This document shows positions 13,285 through 21,696 of a DNA stretch of 26,167 nucleotides, in pieces. The position numbers and the translations under genes are program-made. Source of the DNA: an uncultured Acetatifactor sp. Lineage in GTDB: Bacteria > Bacillota > Clostridia > Lachnospirales > Lachnospiraceae. Below the pieces are notes generated by a model. It ran no database searches. It was not told the origin of the DNA and saw only the letters and a program-made list of their open reading frames with translations. Within the stretch, counting starts at the first letter, position 1, and the number at the start of each line of letters is the position of its first letter. The DNA lies in NCBI GenBank assembly GCA_910587755.1, contig CAJUNZ010000035.1, positions 1 to 26,167 of the forward strand. Reading direction: 5' to 3'.

Positions 13285-15480
13285 TTAATTGTTTATCCTA
13301 TACAATACAATATCGTCGTAGAAGAAAACTGGCGTGAATGTATTTTGAAAAGCTTCTTCATTCACAGTATAACTGCTGCACTCATAATTAGAAATTACCA
13401 CATAAGAAACATTATATTTCTGAAATAAGTCCATGTGATCCAAAGGCGATTCATACATAAGGCGCAGGTCCGCTTTCCGTTCTGTGGTATCCAAACCGTG
13501 AAAATAGAGAAAAGTATCTGCACCACATACTATGCTGCGCCCGGACAGAGAGGTAATTTCATTGTTGTGCCTTGTTCCTGTCATAAATACAGCATTGGGG
13601 AGGGTGCTTTTTTCAGCATATTCTGCCAGGGCTGTCTGGGCGGTGCTGTAGAGCGGATATCGGGACAGGGTTTCTCTTCCCAAGGTCAGCAGGCCGGAAA
13701 AGGATGCTAAAAACAAAAAAGCAATACATAAGAACCTGCATTTCCACCGACCCAGCCTGGGATTGGAGGAGGGACTGCCGCCAGGCAGAACAGACCTCTG
13801 TGAGGCAGGGGACTTGATTCTGAAATACAGATCTGTTCCATAATCTGCAGCGCCCATACAGAGCAGCAGATAAGCCACATATAGCAGCTTGTTGTTGTCA
13901 TATGTATTTGGCGTGAAAACGATCAGCTCTCCCAGCCACCATATAAAGAAGGCAGGGAGTAAGACAGAACTTCTTTTTCTGTCACAGGAAAAAACTGCTC
14001 CAATGATGAGAATCAGGGGAGCGCCAATATTTTTCAGGTAAAACCATGGGTAAAAGTCTCCCTGGTTTCCCCAGTTAAAATGTCCTCTCAAAAAACTGCC
14101 CTGGGCTACTTGGCCAAAGGTCCAGAAAAGCAGCTGTGGCAGGGCCAGGATCAAAACTATGGCAAGAAAAATCCCCCAGCAGGACAGCAGCTCTCTCCAT
14201 CCAAATTTCTGGATATATTTGCACAGCTGAAATATCCCATAGAGAACAGCAGCAGCAAAGGGAAGGATACCGATGACCATAAGCGCCTCAGGAGCGATGG
14301 CGTTATGGGTGTTTTGGTACTGCAGCAGGCACATGACCGCTGTAAAAACGGCAAGGCCCCATGCTCCTGGGTGTCGGAAAACTAAATTTTTTTCTTCTGG
14401 ATTGTTCTGGTGGTACAGCCACAGGAGCAGCCACACAGCACTTATGATGCCGGCACTCAAAAAGGAATGAGTGTGGATCATGGGAAGGGCGGCCACAAAC
14501 AGCCCTGCCGGTATATATAATTCCCGGCAATGATGAAACACTGCCCGGTACAGCATCCACAGTGCGGGAAAAAGAACCGCATATCCAAATAGAGTGGCCC
14601 GCTGAGGAAGCAGCATGTCTGCAATGATATTTACCCACCTGATATTTTGTTCAACCAGATTGGTGGGAGTGGTATAAAAACCTGTAAAAATATCGGAAAA
14701 GTGATATTTCTGTTCTTTTGGCCAGTGTAAAAAATAGGCGAAGCCCAGTCCGCCATTACAGAAAAAAAACAGTAGAGTGAGCAGGACAGCGTGGGAACGG
14801 GGGCGCTTAAAATAAGCAAACACGGTGGTTCCCAACAGATAAACGGCGGTGAAAATCTGTGCTGCCGCAAAGATCATGGGCAGTATGTAGGAAAGCCGGA
14901 GGGAGGCTCCCAACAGGTAAAGGCTGGAGGAGATGCTGTCTGACAGGAAAGGGTAGGATAGTTTTGTTCCTGGCAGGATAGAGTAATCAGGGGGAAAGGC
15001 TCCTTGTCGTGCAAGGCTCGTAATAAAGCCCAGGTGCATGCTCATATCCCCGTAAGTAGATTGGCCTGTATAGATGGCTCCGTTCTGGCCAGGGAGCAGT
15101 GTATGGGTATGGAGGAGATATATCCAGAATATTAAAAACAGTGCCAGGATAAATAAATACCACCCATGGTCTGCCAGTTCAGCAAAAAAACTTTGAAAAT
15201 GAGTGACTTTTAATTGGCTGCGCATTCTGAATATGCCAAAAAAGAGGAACGGAAGGGTAACAAAAAGCGCTGCCAGATGGGCTGACAGGGTAAAGCCAAA
15301 GAAAAAAGCAAATAAAATTGGAAGCCATGTCAGAAGGAGGGAACCGGCTGTGCTTCCCATGAGCACTCTGGACAGAGGCTTTTCCCGCTGAAAGAAAAGA
15401 GATATGACGGTAAGGCCTATAAGCTGAAAGTATAAATAATAGATAATTGCGGCAATATTGCCTGATAAAGTACCATACAT
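13285..15480 (-). CDS. Polytopic membrane protein, probable GT-C glycosyltransferase
   Basis: This 731-residue protein has many hydrophobic segments (about 14 or more) up to roughly residue 590, then a soluble C-terminal domain. The first extracytoplasmic loop has YTGQSTYGDMSMHLGF, where D145 and H149 resemble the acidic/His metal-and-donor site of GT-C polyprenyl-phosphate glycosyltransferases. The tail has the pattern KYNVSYVVISNYE, met in DUF2298- and YfhO-like GT-C proteins. It would transfer a sugar from a lipid carrier on the outer face of the membrane; donor and acceptor are unknown. ATG 15480 is preceded on the minus strand by AAAGGAG with about 8-nt spacing. It is 40 nt downstream of another GT-C gene, and both are A+T-richer than their neighbours. 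A terminator follows at 13254-13278. Confidence 0.7.
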   Translation of the reverse strand: MYGTLSGNIAAIIYYLYFQLIGLTVISLFFQREKPLSRVLMGSTAGSLLLTWLPILFAFFFGFTLSAHLAALFVTLPFLFFGIFRMRSQLKVTHFQSFFAELADHGWYLFILALFLIFWIYLLHTHTLLPGQNGAIYTGQSTYGDMSMHLGFITSLARQGAFPPDYSILPGTKLSYPFLSDSISSSLYLLGASLRLSYILPMIFAAAQIFTAVYLLGTTVFAYFKRPRSHAVLLTLLFFFCNGGLGFAYFLHWPKEQKYHFSDIFTGFYTTPTNLVEQNIRWVNIIADMLLPQRATLFGYAVLFPALWMLYRAVFHHCRELYIPAGLFVAALPMIHTHSFLSAGIISAVWLLLWLYHQNNPEEKNLVFRHPGAWGLAVFTAVMCLLQYQNTHNAIAPEALMVIGILPFAAAVLYGIFQLCKYIQKFGWRELLSCWGIFLAIVLILALPQLLFWTFGQVAQGSFLRGHFNWGNQGDFYPWFYLKNIGAPLILIIGAVFSCDRKRSSVLLPAFFIWWLGELIVFTPNTYDNNKLLYVAYLLLCMGAADYGTDLYFRIKSPASQRSVLPGGSPSSNPRLGRWKCRFLCIAFLFLASFSGLLTLGRETLSRYPLYSTAQTALAEYAEKSTLPNAVFMTGTRHNNEITSLSGRSIVCGADTFLYFHGLDTTERKADLRLMYESPLDHMDLFQKYNVSYVVISNYECSSYTVNEEAFQNTFTPVFFYDDIVLYRINN

Positions 15481-15520
15481 TTGTGCGCTCCTTTTATGGT
15501 TTGGACGTGAAAAAATGTGT

Positions 15521-16837
15521 TTACATAATTTGTTTTCCGCTCAGATAGCCTGTTAAATACATCGCCATGGTCATGGCAGAAATAATAACCACACCATGGT
15601 ATAGCCTGGGATGGCGATCCAGGTACTCTCCTCCTATAATAAAGAGTGGGAAGGCACAGGACATGTACCGTCCGCCGCTGATCAAAAATGTCACTGAGTA
15701 ATTGACCAGAGTATATACCAGAAGGAAGGCGGTGTACTTGAGGGGATGCCGTGTGAGGCCATAGGCAAGCAGGACAATGGTTATTACAAACAAAATCAAT
15801 TCAGGAAGCCATATACACATAATTAAGGTATTGGATGTTCCTGGATTCGTCAAATATCCAATGATTTCTTCCAGGCAGCTGGTAAAGTAGGTAGTATCGT
15901 GAAACCAGTGTTCGCTTTGATAAATGGTAAATTGAAACGGGTTTCCCTCTACTCGATAATTAAGGTAAAAGTAGATTAAGTTTCCAATGGGCGCTAAAAG
16001 GATGAAAATTCCTTCGGTGAACACATGTTTAAAAAATTCTTTTAGCCGTTTTTCCCTGTACATTGTAAAAAACGGGTATGTTGTGAGAAATTCTACACCG
16101 GCCACTCCCAGTAAGAGAATTCCCTGAACACGGCTTAACGAACAAAAGATACCGGTTAGACCCACGGAAAGCCAGTCATGTTTTTTGATAAAATAAAAAC
16201 CAATGGCCATAGTGCAGAAAAACAGGCTTTCTGTCATCATGGCTCCAAAGAAAAATGAAAAAGGAAATACACTGAGGAGTACAAGGGTTTTGCGTGCAAT
16301 GGATCTGCCGTATTCCTCTGACAAAACAGCATAGAAAAAGCTGCAGCCCACAGCAAAAGAAACGGTGGAAAGTGTCAGGCAGGCAAGTTCCCAGTTTGGG
16401 ATAAAAATATGGACAAATTTTAAGATCCAGGGATACAGAGGAAAGAAAACTAAAAAAAGATGTTCTCCGTTTTCCATATAACCAGCATATCCATCGCGGG
16501 CAATCGTAATATAATGGGGGGCATCCCATTTATTCCAGGTGTATAAGAAGTCGTCCAGTGAGAAAGCTGCGGCGTCAGAATGGATCAGGGTAAAAATCAG
16601 ACCCACCAGGTAGACTGCAAGCCGCAGTAAAAGAGCCATGACAATGACAGCTAAGATTTCCCTGGGTGATGCTTTTTCATGGGGGTAGGAAACCTGTTCC
16701 TGGAATATATGGCGGAGCAGCAAGGGCTTTTTGCCGCTATGTGGGACAGAAGCGGCAGCGCCGCCGTATCCCATTTGATATCCAAGCCGGATAAACCAGA
16801 AAACAATGAGTATGACGATTAGTATGCTCCAAATCAT
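15521..16837 (-). CDS. PIG-V-like GT-C mannosyltransferase family membrane protein
   Basis: This 438-residue polytopic protein resembles the GPI mannosyltransferase 2 (PIG-V) family, PF04188, in bacteria. The diagnostic loop is WNKWDAPHYITIARDGY at residues 101-117, with D105 and H108 as the likely catalytic and metal residues. Another family block is VFFPLYPWILK, followed by FPFSFFFGAMMTESLFF. About ten membrane helices are seen. Bacterial members use polyprenyl-phosphate-linked sugars outside the membrane. The open frame extends to 17002, but ATG 16837 follows AAAGGTGA with about 10-nt spacing and begins a membrane helix directly, so it is preferred. It leads a two-gene operon with 13285-15480 and diverges from the acyltransferase operon. 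Confidence 0.8.
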   Translation of the reverse strand: MIWSILIVILIVFWFIRLGYQMGYGGAAASVPHSGKKPLLLRHIFQEQVSYPHEKASPREILAVIVMALLLRLAVYLVGLIFTLIHSDAAAFSLDDFLYTWNKWDAPHYITIARDGYAGYMENGEHLFLVFFPLYPWILKFVHIFIPNWELACLTLSTVSFAVGCSFFYAVLSEEYGRSIARKTLVLLSVFPFSFFFGAMMTESLFFCTMAIGFYFIKKHDWLSVGLTGIFCSLSRVQGILLLGVAGVEFLTTYPFFTMYREKRLKEFFKHVFTEGIFILLAPIGNLIYFYLNYRVEGNPFQFTIYQSEHWFHDTTYFTSCLEEIIGYLTNPGTSNTLIMCIWLPELILFVITIVLLAYGLTRHPLKYTAFLLVYTLVNYSVTFLISGGRYMSCAFPLFIIGGEYLDRHPRLYHGVVIISAMTMAMYLTGYLSGKQIM

Positions 16838-16910
16838 AGTAATAAAATCACCTTTCCAATGGTCGTATGCCGAATTTGACCGGCGGTAAATCAATAACGA
16901 CAACGACTTA

Positions 16911-16939
16911 AGGATATCAGAGTTGCAGTATGTTTGCAA
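16911..16939 (-). promoter_or_regulatory. Possible promoter of the GT-C operon
   Basis: On the minus strand TTGCAA (16939-16934) and TATCCT (16916-16911) are 17 nt apart, with TGA before the -10 box (extended -10 type). It lies about 75 nt before the ATG at 16837. Confidence 0.4.
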
Positions 16940-16995
16940 GACATAAAAAATCTTGCCGCAGAACAAATTAAAATGTATTTGAAAAACAGGCCGGA

Positions 16996-17024
16996 TTGAC
17001 ATTCCGGTGTGGATATCTTATCAT
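16996..17024 (+). promoter_or_regulatory. Sigma-A promoter of the acyltransferase operon
   Basis: TTGACA (16996-17001) and TATCAT (17019-17024) are 17 nt apart. An inverted repeat, CCGGA at 16991-16995 and TCCGG at 17003-17007, brackets the -35 box and may be an operator. Within the 271-nt divergent gap I see nothing else convincing apart from the opposing promoter. Confidence 0.65.
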
Positions 17025-17108
17025 GAAGAGGTCAAATTTATGGATGGTTTACATGTGAAACAGGCCCATGGACAGGGCGGTCTGTTTTGACAGGGAGGGC
17101 ATGGGTAT

Positions 17109-18323
17109 ATGAAAGAGGGGACGATAAAGGTAAAGACACCCGGGGACGGGGAACGGATGGCAAATCTGGAGTTACTGCGCTGTGTGGCTATGATGATGGT
17201 GGTGGTTCTGCACTATCTGGGAAAGGGAGACCTGCTGGGAGATCTGACAGAGGGACAGCTTGGGAGCATGGGCACGGCCGCCTGGCTTTTGGAGAGCTTC
17301 TGTATTGTGGCGGTGAATGTGTATATGTTTCTCAGCGGTTACTTTCTCTGTATGTCCCAATTTAAGCCAAGCCGTCTTATCCAGCTCTGGCTGCAGGTAT
17401 GGGTGTACTCGGTGGCCTTTGGCCTGGCAGGGGCAGCGGCAGGATGGCTTGGGGATACGGCATTTGACACCCATTACCTGCTCACGCTGGTGTTTCCCGT
17501 CACCATGGAGCATTACTGGTTTATGACGGCGTATATTTTTTTGTATCTTCTGCTGCCCTTTGTGGGGGTAGCGGTGAGAAAAATGACAAAACAGCAGCTG
17601 CAGCTGTCCCTGGGGCTTTTGTTTTTGGTGTTCTGTCTGTGGAAGAGTATCCTGCCTCTCCGGCTGGAGACCGATGCCCAGGGATATGACTGCCTGTGGT
17701 ATCTGTGTGTGTTTGTGGCGGCGGCATACCTGCGCCGTTTTGGAGCGGGGTTTTTGGAGAAGAGAGGGCGCAGTCTGGCGCTGTACGTGGGCGGCTGTCT
17801 GCTTGTCTTTGGGGGAACCATGGTGCTGCGCCAGGTATACCTGCACACGGGCAGCCTGGAGAGAATGCTGAAAATGTGCCTGGAATATAATCATGTGCTG
17901 CCCTTTGCAGCGGCGGTGGGATTGTTTGGAATTTTTTATCACATCCATCTGGAAGGAAAGGCGGCAGCGGCGGTCAGGCGGGCGGCGCCCCATGCTCTGG
18001 GGGTTTACCTGCTCCATGAGAATCTGGGTCTGCGGTATGCCTGGCAGAAGTGGTTTGGGTCGGAGTTTCTGGTCTCCCGGTATGCCGCTGGAGGAAGTCA
18101 GGCGGCAGAAGTTTTTGGGGCGGTGGGAAGCCTGCTTTTGTGGACGGTCCTGGCGGCGGCAGGGGTGTTTGTGTGCGGGATTCTGGTGGATATGGTGAGG
18201 AAGGTCATATTTGGCCTGCTGCACAGGGGCCTTATGAGGATAGGCCTGTACCGCAGGGGGATCTCATGGATTGAGTCGGCGGACAGGGTGTTTGGGACGA
18301 ATTCTGGAGGGAAGAATGGATAA
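17109..18323 (+). CDS. Acyltransferase 3 family membrane protein
   Basis: This 404-residue protein belongs to the acyltransferase-3 family (PF01757; OafA/WecH-like), which O-acetylates or O-acylates envelope sugars. The N-terminal signature NLELLRCVAMMMVVVLHY holds R24 and the catalytic-type H35. Further marks are VAVNVYMFLSGYFLC, the loop EHYWFMTAYIFLYLLLPF and ALGVYLLHENLGLR near the end. About ten membrane helices are present. ATG 17109 follows AGGGAGGG with 9-nt spacing; ATG 17157 (starting MANLELLR) is an alternative. The 3' end overlaps the next gene by 8 nt, so the two are translationally coupled. The neighbouring GT-C proteins suggest that it decorates the same surface glycan. Confidence 0.85.
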   Translation: MKEGTIKVKTPGDGERMANLELLRCVAMMMVVVLHYLGKGDLLGDLTEGQLGSMGTAAWLLESFCIVAVNVYMFLSGYFLCMSQFKPSRLIQLWLQVWVYSVAFGLAGAAAGWLGDTAFDTHYLLTLVFPVTMEHYWFMTAYIFLYLLLPFVGVAVRKMTKQQLQLSLGLLFLVFCLWKSILPLRLETDAQGYDCLWYLCVFVAAAYLRRFGAGFLEKRGRSLALYVGGCLLVFGGTMVLRQVYLHTGSLERMLKMCLEYNHVLPFAAAVGLFGIFYHIHLEGKAAAAVRRAAPHALGVYLLHENLGLRYAWQKWFGSEFLVSRYAAGGSQAAEVFGAVGSLLLWTVLAAAGVFVCGILVDMVRKVIFGLLHRGLMRIGLYRRGISWIESADRVFGTNSGGKNG

Positions 18324-20268
18324 AAAGAAGATAAGCAACCTGTTGGAAAATCTGTTTATAGTGATTTTGGCATTTTATCCTCTGCGCCACATTGGGGTTG
18401 GACTGGATTTGTGGGATACGGGGTATAACTATGCGAATTTTCAGTATATGGGCACTGGAAATATGGATTCCATGTGGTTTTTTTCCACATATCTCGCCAA
18501 TGTGACAGGAAATTTTCTGACGAAACTTCCCAGCGGGGACACGCTTATGGGGATGAATCTGTACACGGGCCTGACAGTGAGTCTAATGGCCCTGATTGGA
18601 TATTTTTTCTGCACCCGAAAGCTGAAGATGCCGAAATTCCTGGCTTTTGCAGGGGAGATGGCGGCGGTGAGTCTGTGCTGGTGTCCCACGGCACTATTGT
18701 ACAATTATCTGACTTATCTGTTCTTTCTGCTGTCTTCCATTCTGCTGTATCTGGGGCTGACGGGGGAGAAGAAGGTCTGCCTTTTTCTGGCGGGGGTTTT
18801 TCTTGGCGCAAATGTGCTGGTGCGTTTTTCCAATCTTCCTGAGGCGGCTATGATTCTGGCGGTTTGGGCCTATGATCTGATTCTGTGGCGGGAGGAGAAG
18901 GCGTGCACCCCTGCAGGGCAGGAAAAGTCCGGAAAAAGTCTTCTGAATCTGATGGGACGGCATACGCTGTGGTGTCTGGCAGGGTATGCGGCAGCTGCTC
19001 TGATGCTGTTTCTTGGCATTGAGATCCGTTATGGAATGGGGGAGTACACAGAGGGAATCCGGCGGCTGTTTGCCATGACGGAAAATGCCTCCGACTATCA
19101 GGCGCTCTCCATGGTCAAGGGGATCTTTAAGGTCTATGGGGAAAATCTCTACTGGGTTTTCCGTATAGGTTTCATTGCGCTTTGCGGGGTGGCGCTGTTT
19201 GCCGCCGCAGAGCGGCTGGAAAAGCTGTGCCTGAAACGGATCAGAGGGAATGTGGATAAGCAGGGGCAGGCTGCGGCGGACAGGAAAGAGCAGAACAGCG
19301 GCTCTGCAATCTGCCAGAGAGGGATTCATGCAGGGGTGAGGATTCTGTGGGTGGGAGTCTGCGCCGCCATGCTGGTGTGGCTTTATGCCAGGGAGTTCTG
19401 TTCCTTCTATTTTTACAGCTATGATTCAATCTGGCGGCCAGGGCCTATTTTTCTGATGCTGGCACTGCTGTCCGCGGTTGTTTGTATCCTGCATAAAGGC
19501 AGTTCCAGGGAGGAAAAACTGGTCAGCGGCATGATGATACTGATCATTATGCTCACCTCCATAGGCAGCAACAACGGTGTCCTTCCCAGTCTGAACAATC
19601 TGTTTCTGGCCGGGCCCTATACTCTGTGGCAGTGCTGGAAATTTTTTCAGAGGGGGGATCTTGGGCTGAAAGGGGGATGGGTTCTCTCCTGGTTTCCGGT
19701 GAAAGGAGTGCTGGGAGCCTTCCTGATTTTATGCCTGTTCCAGTTTGGCTGTTTTGGCGCAAAATTTGTCTTTGCGGAATCCACGGGGGTGCAGGATGCC
19801 GCTGAGGTGGTGGAGAACAATGCTGTGCTGAGGAATATAAAGATGGAGGGCAGAAAGGCCCGGTGGATGAGGGAGCTCAGCGCATATGTGAACGAAAATA
19901 ATCTGGAGGGCAGGGAGGTGCTGCTGTACGGGTGGATTCCAGCGGTGTCTTATTATCTGCAGATGCCCTATGCAATGAATCCCTGGAGCGAGCTGGACTC
20001 CTATGTGCCGGAGGTCATGGAGAAGGATCTGGCGGAGCTGAAGAGCAGGATTACAAAAAAGCAGGAGGAGAAACCTGTGATTATTTTGGAAAATAAGTTT
20101 GCTCTGTATGAGGAAGGGGGCCTGGAAGCCATGGAGGCGGCCGGATTGTCCCAGAAGGACTGTGAGAGTGTAGAAAAGAGTGAAAAATGGCTGCTGTTCC
20201 TGGGATTCATGGAGGAGCAGGGCTATACACAGGCCTTCCGCAATGAAAAATTTGCCCTTTACCGCTGA
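18316..20268 (+). CDS. Polytopic membrane protein, GT-C glycosyltransferase-like
   Basis: This 650-residue protein has about 11 membrane helices and a soluble C-terminal part of roughly 140 residues. The first extracytoplasmic loop reads GLDLWDTGYNYANF, with D31 and D34 placed like the catalytic acidic residues of GT-C enzymes; no named family can be assigned with certainty. The C-terminal domain (from VFAESTGV on) resembles the outer-face domains of such enzymes. ATG 18316 follows GGAGGGA and lies within the last codons of the acyltransferase gene. The frame is open back to 18271, but nothing supports a start there. It could transfer a sugar onto the glycan that the upstream acyltransferase modifies; this is inferred from coupling only. 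A terminator is found 170 nt downstream. Confidence 0.7.
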   Translation: MDKKKISNLLENLFIVILAFYPLRHIGVGLDLWDTGYNYANFQYMGTGNMDSMWFFSTYLANVTGNFLTKLPSGDTLMGMNLYTGLTVSLMALIGYFFCTRKLKMPKFLAFAGEMAAVSLCWCPTALLYNYLTYLFFLLSSILLYLGLTGEKKVCLFLAGVFLGANVLVRFSNLPEAAMILAVWAYDLILWREEKACTPAGQEKSGKSLLNLMGRHTLWCLAGYAAAALMLFLGIEIRYGMGEYTEGIRRLFAMTENASDYQALSMVKGIFKVYGENLYWVFRIGFIALCGVALFAAAERLEKLCLKRIRGNVDKQGQAAADRKEQNSGSAICQRGIHAGVRILWVGVCAAMLVWLYAREFCSFYFYSYDSIWRPGPIFLMLALLSAVVCILHKGSSREEKLVSGMMILIIMLTSIGSNNGVLPSLNNLFLAGPYTLWQCWKFFQRGDLGLKGGWVLSWFPVKGVLGAFLILCLFQFGCFGAKFVFAESTGVQDAAEVVENNAVLRNIKMEGRKARWMRELSAYVNENNLEGREVLLYGWIPAVSYYLQMPYAMNPWSELDSYVPEVMEKDLAELKSRITKKQEEKPVIILENKFALYEEGGLEAMEAAGLSQKDCESVEKSEKWLLFLGFMEEQGYTQAFRNEKFALYR

Positions 20269-20438
20269 GTCTGCCAACGGTGGATTGCGTTTTTTCACAG
20301 TTCGGCCTACCAATCTGCCGGCCTGGGGTTTACATTCCGGTTCGGCTTTTAGCGCCGGATTTTGCATGGAATCAGAGCAGGATATGTTCCGGCGTAGGGT
20401 TCCGGGAACAGATGGAAAAGATCAGGAAATGGGCCCAG

Positions 20439-20482
20439 GGCCCGCAGCTATAGTATTTATAATAGCTGCAGGCCTTTTTTTT
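20439..20482 (+). terminator. Terminator reaching into the 3' end of asnA
   Basis: GGCC-C-GCAGCTAT (20439-20451) pairs with ATAGCTGC-A-GGCC (20462-20474), 12 pairs with one mismatch, loop of 10 nt, then eight T (20475-20482). It fits the plus-strand acyltransferase operon. It overlaps the last codons of asnA on the other strand. The DNA at 20269-20438 holds nothing else I can name. Confidence 0.6.
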
Positions 20483-21467
20483 CGGCTTCGGACAGAAGCT
20501 GGTCGGGCCACAGGGAGCACTGTACTTCCCCAATGTGGGCTTTGCGCAGGAAAAACATGCAGATGCGGGACTGACCAATGCCTCCTCCGATGGTGTAGGG
20601 AAGTTCCTCCTGGAGGACAGCTCTGTGGAAGGGCAGTTGAGCGCGGTCCTGACAGCCGGCCTTCTCCAGCTGGTTCAGCAGGGCTTCTCTGTCCACCCGG
20701 ATGCCCATGCTGGAGAGTTCCAGGGCAATGTCAAGGACAGGATAGTAGACAATGATATCAGCGTTAAGGGCCCAATCGTCATAGTCCGGCGCCCGGCCGT
20801 CATGGGGTTTTCCATTCCCCAATACGTCTCCGATCTGCATCAGGCACAGGGCTCCTTTTTCCTTTGCAATCAGGTATTCCCGTTCCTTGGGAGTGGAATC
20901 GGGGTACATTTCTTCCAGCTCCCCTGTGGTGATAAAGAAAATATCCTGGGGCAGAATCTCTTCTATATAATCATAGCGGATGGACATATATTTTTCCGTC
21001 TTCCGCAGCACCTTGTACACGGTGCGGACGGTATCCTTGAGTGTGTCCAGGCAGCGATCTTCCCTGGAGATAACTTTTTCCCAGTCCCACTGATCCACAT
21101 AGATGGAGTGAATATTGTCCACCTGCTCATCCCTGCGGATGGCGCTCATATCGGTATAAAGTCCTTCACCTGTAGAGAAACCGTATTTTTTTAGGGCGAA
21201 CCGTTTCCACTTGGCCAGAGAGTGGACAATCTCCGCCTCCCTTCCGTCCTGATGCTTGATGTCAAAAGACACAGGACGTTCCACCCCGTTGAGATTGTCG
21301 TTCAGGCCGGATTCAGGAGTCACCATTAACGGGGCGGAAACTCTCAGAAGATGCAGGCGCTCGGCCAGGAGTGTCTGAAAAAAATCCTTGACCATCTTGA
21401 TGGCAACCTGGGTGTCATAGAGATTCAGGGCAGATTCGTAATTCTCAGGTATTACAATGCTTGGCAT
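20457..21467 (-). CDS. asnA: Aspartate-ammonia ligase (ammonia-dependent asparagine synthetase A)
   Basis: This 336-residue enzyme makes asparagine from aspartate, ammonia and ATP (giving AMP and PPi) in the cytoplasm. Its length fits AsnA of other bacteria (about 330). Class II aminoacyl-tRNA-synthetase-like signatures are easy to read: PLMVTPESGLNDNLNGVERPV, the substrate region AEIVHSLAKWKRFAL, TDMSAIRRDE, YVDQWDWE, and the C-terminal YTIGGGIGQSRICMFFL with the motif-3 Arg. Translation starts at ATG 21467 (MPSIVIPENYESAL); AAGGAAGG lies about 8 nt upstream. The longer frame to 21515 has no support. No T-box leader is visible. It diverges from the SOS-type radical SAM operon and seems monocistronic. 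Confidence 0.95.
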   Translation of the reverse strand: MPSIVIPENYESALNLYDTQVAIKMVKDFFQTLLAERLHLLRVSAPLMVTPESGLNDNLNGVERPVSFDIKHQDGREAEIVHSLAKWKRFALKKYGFSTGEGLYTDMSAIRRDEQVDNIHSIYVDQWDWEKVISREDRCLDTLKDTVRTVYKVLRKTEKYMSIRYDYIEEILPQDIFFITTGELEEMYPDSTPKEREYLIAKEKGALCLMQIGDVLGNGKPHDGRAPDYDDWALNADIIVYYPVLDIALELSSMGIRVDREALLNQLEKAGCQDRAQLPFHRAVLQEELPYTIGGGIGQSRICMFFLRKAHIGEVQCSLWPDQLLSEAEKKGLQLL

Positions 21468-21543
21468 ATGGTTTTCCTTCCTTAGAAAATGTGAACTTCT
21501 GCAAATACATTTCATTCTATTCAGCCGGAGCCGATCCTATATT

Positions 21544-21572
21544 ATTAAACAGCTTTTTTCCATTTTTTGCAA
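21544..21572 (-). promoter_or_regulatory. Possible asnA promoter
   Basis: On the minus strand TTGCAA (21572-21567) and TTTAAT (21549-21544) are 17 nt apart in A+T-rich DNA. A leader of about 70 nt would result. Confidence 0.45.
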
Positions 21573-21590
21573 TAACTTTTTTAAAAAAGC

Positions 21591-21619
21591 TTGCATATAC
21601 AGAACGTATGTGCTACAAT
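21591..21619 (+). promoter_or_regulatory. Promoter of the radical SAM / DUF4130 operon
   Basis: TTGCAT (21591-21596) and TACAAT (21614-21619) are 17 nt apart, with TGC before the -10 box. The expected start of transcription is near 21626. A LexA-like box fills most of the spacer and a second one covers the start point. A palindrome, CTTTTTTAAAAAAG at 21576-21589, lies just upstream and may act as an UP-like A+T element. Confidence 0.7.
21602..21613 (+). promoter_or_regulatory. LexA (SOS) box-like site 1
   Basis: GAACGTATGTGC fits the Gram-positive LexA/DinR consensus GAAC-RNRY-GTTC with one mismatch in the right arm. It lies between -35 and -10 of the promoter. Confidence 0.55.
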
Positions 21620-21624
21620 ATAAA

Positions 21625-21636
21625 GAACAGATGTTC
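21625..21636 (+). promoter_or_regulatory. LexA (SOS) box 2
   Basis: GAACAGATGTTC matches GAAC-RNRY-GTTC exactly and is centred over the expected transcription start. LexA bound here would block RNA polymerase; cleavage after DNA damage would release it. Confidence 0.72.
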
Positions 21637-21696
21637 ACAGAAAGAGGATCTGGCTTGTAAAACTGACATTGATATATGGCAGGAGGGGGATTGAAG

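Noticed and set aside
17172..18224. 350-residue open frame on the minus strand
   Set aside because: It is the shadow of the acyltransferase gene; the Gln/His/Lys-rich composition is not like a real protein.
21468..21690. T-box riboswitch before asnA
   Set aside because: Looked for because asnA often has one; no AGGGTGG-type sequence or suitable stems on the minus strand.
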